This document shows, piece by piece, positions 4,714-5,105 of a DNA stretch of 5,105 bases; the first letter of the stretch is position 1, and each line of letters starts with the position of its first letter. Position numbers and translations under genes: made by a program. The stretch lies in NCBI GenBank assembly GCA_002384315.1, contig DGBL01000168.1, positions 5,513 through 10,617 on the forward strand, written 5' to 3'. The notes under the pieces were generated by a model. That model made no database searches and had not been told where the DNA came from. It saw only the letters and a list, made by a program, of their open reading frames with translations. This DNA is from Micrococcaceae bacterium UBA4005 (GTDB lineage: Bacteria; Actinomycetota; Actinomycetes; Actinomycetales; Micrococcaceae).

Positions 4714-5105
4714 ATGATTCGTGACCTTCGCGACCGCGCCGACATTCGTGAGCTAGTTGAAGCGTTCTATCGGCGGGCTTTCGCCGATCCGCTGATCGGG
4801 CCGATCTTCACTGATGTCGCAAGTATGGACCTCGATCACCACCTGCCAATCATGTGCGATTTCTGGGAAACAGTGCTCTTTCGTGCCGGGCTCTACCGGC
4901 GCAACGCGCTTCAGCTGCATCTCGCCCTGAACGCTACGTATCCGTTGCAGCAGGAGCATTTCGATCGATGGCTGGAACTGTGGGCGGACAATGTGGATGA
5001 GCGCTTTGCCGGGCAGAAGGCTGAGTTGGCCAAAGTCCAGGCCGTGCGGATAGCCGGGTCGATGCAGCGGCGTCTCCAGGGCCGTTCGGGCAGCGACTTC
5101 GAGAC
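4714..5105 (+). CDS. Group III truncated haemoglobin (3' end outside window)
   Basis: This is a small haem protein of the truncated haemoglobin family, group III, the group of Campylobacter Ctb. At least 130 residues are visible and the frame is still open at the window edge; the family is usually around 125-140 residues, so it is nearly complete. Diagnostic residues are in place: B-helix Phe18-Tyr19 (Tyr at B10), DPLIGPIF at 25-32, His43 at the expected distal E7 position within HHLPIMCDFWETVLF, the GLYRRN segment at 59-64, proximal haem-binding His69 in LHLAL, and the G-helix HFDRWLELW at 82-90 with Trp86. ATG at 4714 is the natural start by family alignment, although it has no ribosome binding site. 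By family it binds O2 or NO and may help with nitrosative or oxidative stress; the exact role is not determined. It is divergent from the cupin gene. Confidence 0.93.
   Translation, partial: MIRDLRDRADIRELVEAFYRRAFADPLIGPIFTDVASMDLDHHLPIMCDFWETVLFRAGLYRRNALQLHLALNATYPLQQEHFDRWLELWADNVDERFAGQKAELAKVQAVRIAGSMQRRLQGRSGSDFE

Noticed and set aside
4753..4959. 68-codon minus-strand open frame inside the haemoglobin gene
   Set aside because: The opposite strand encodes a convincing group III globin with its haem-binding residues.

Overview
The window looks like a chromosomal segment of a moderately high-GC actinobacterium. This rests on the protein styles, the GTG starts and the codon usage. A relative of the mycolic-acid group is possible, but the sequence alone does not settle the genus. 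It is mostly conserved housekeeping DNA. No mobile element, CRISPR array or phage gene was seen.

Left part (1-2919): phosphate uptake. The window opens inside pstA (C-terminal half of a Pst permease), followed at 472 by pstB (the ATPase). Together with pstS and pstC, presumably just outside the window, they form the high-affinity ABC phosphate importer. Facing them is a two-gene minus-strand operon: a DUF47/PhoU-like protein (2302-2919) followed, with no gap, by a PiT-family low-affinity phosphate transporter (1291-2301). The two transport systems converge on a 39-base gap that holds a small GC-rich hairpin.

Middle (2920-3975): a 190-base spacer holds a terminator-like hairpin, a possible promoter with a perfect TTGACA -35 box, and two overlapping hairpins in the predicted leader of the DUF47-pit operon. 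Next is a minus-strand conserved-looking protein of unknown function (3110-3757). Beyond a divergent spacer containing a 9-bp inverted repeat lies a complete tRNA-Lys (anticodon TTT, CCA encoded) at 3899-3975.

Right part (3976-5105): a minus-strand cupin protein with a C-terminal membrane segment is divergent from a group III truncated haemoglobin, which runs off the window end. The cupin reading frame appears damaged. After about residue 171 the coding signal moves to another frame, which encodes a second membrane helix and stops at 4024. The uninterrupted frame instead runs on through the antisense strand of the tRNA. The haemoglobin lacks a Shine-Dalgarno sequence and has a -10-like box ideally placed for leaderless transcription.

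The best candidates for a second look are the broken cupin frame, the cupin/haemoglobin divergent pair with its shared AT-rich control region, and the unexplained inverted repeats next to the tRNA and in the DUF47-pit leader. No clearly new multi-gene system was found.
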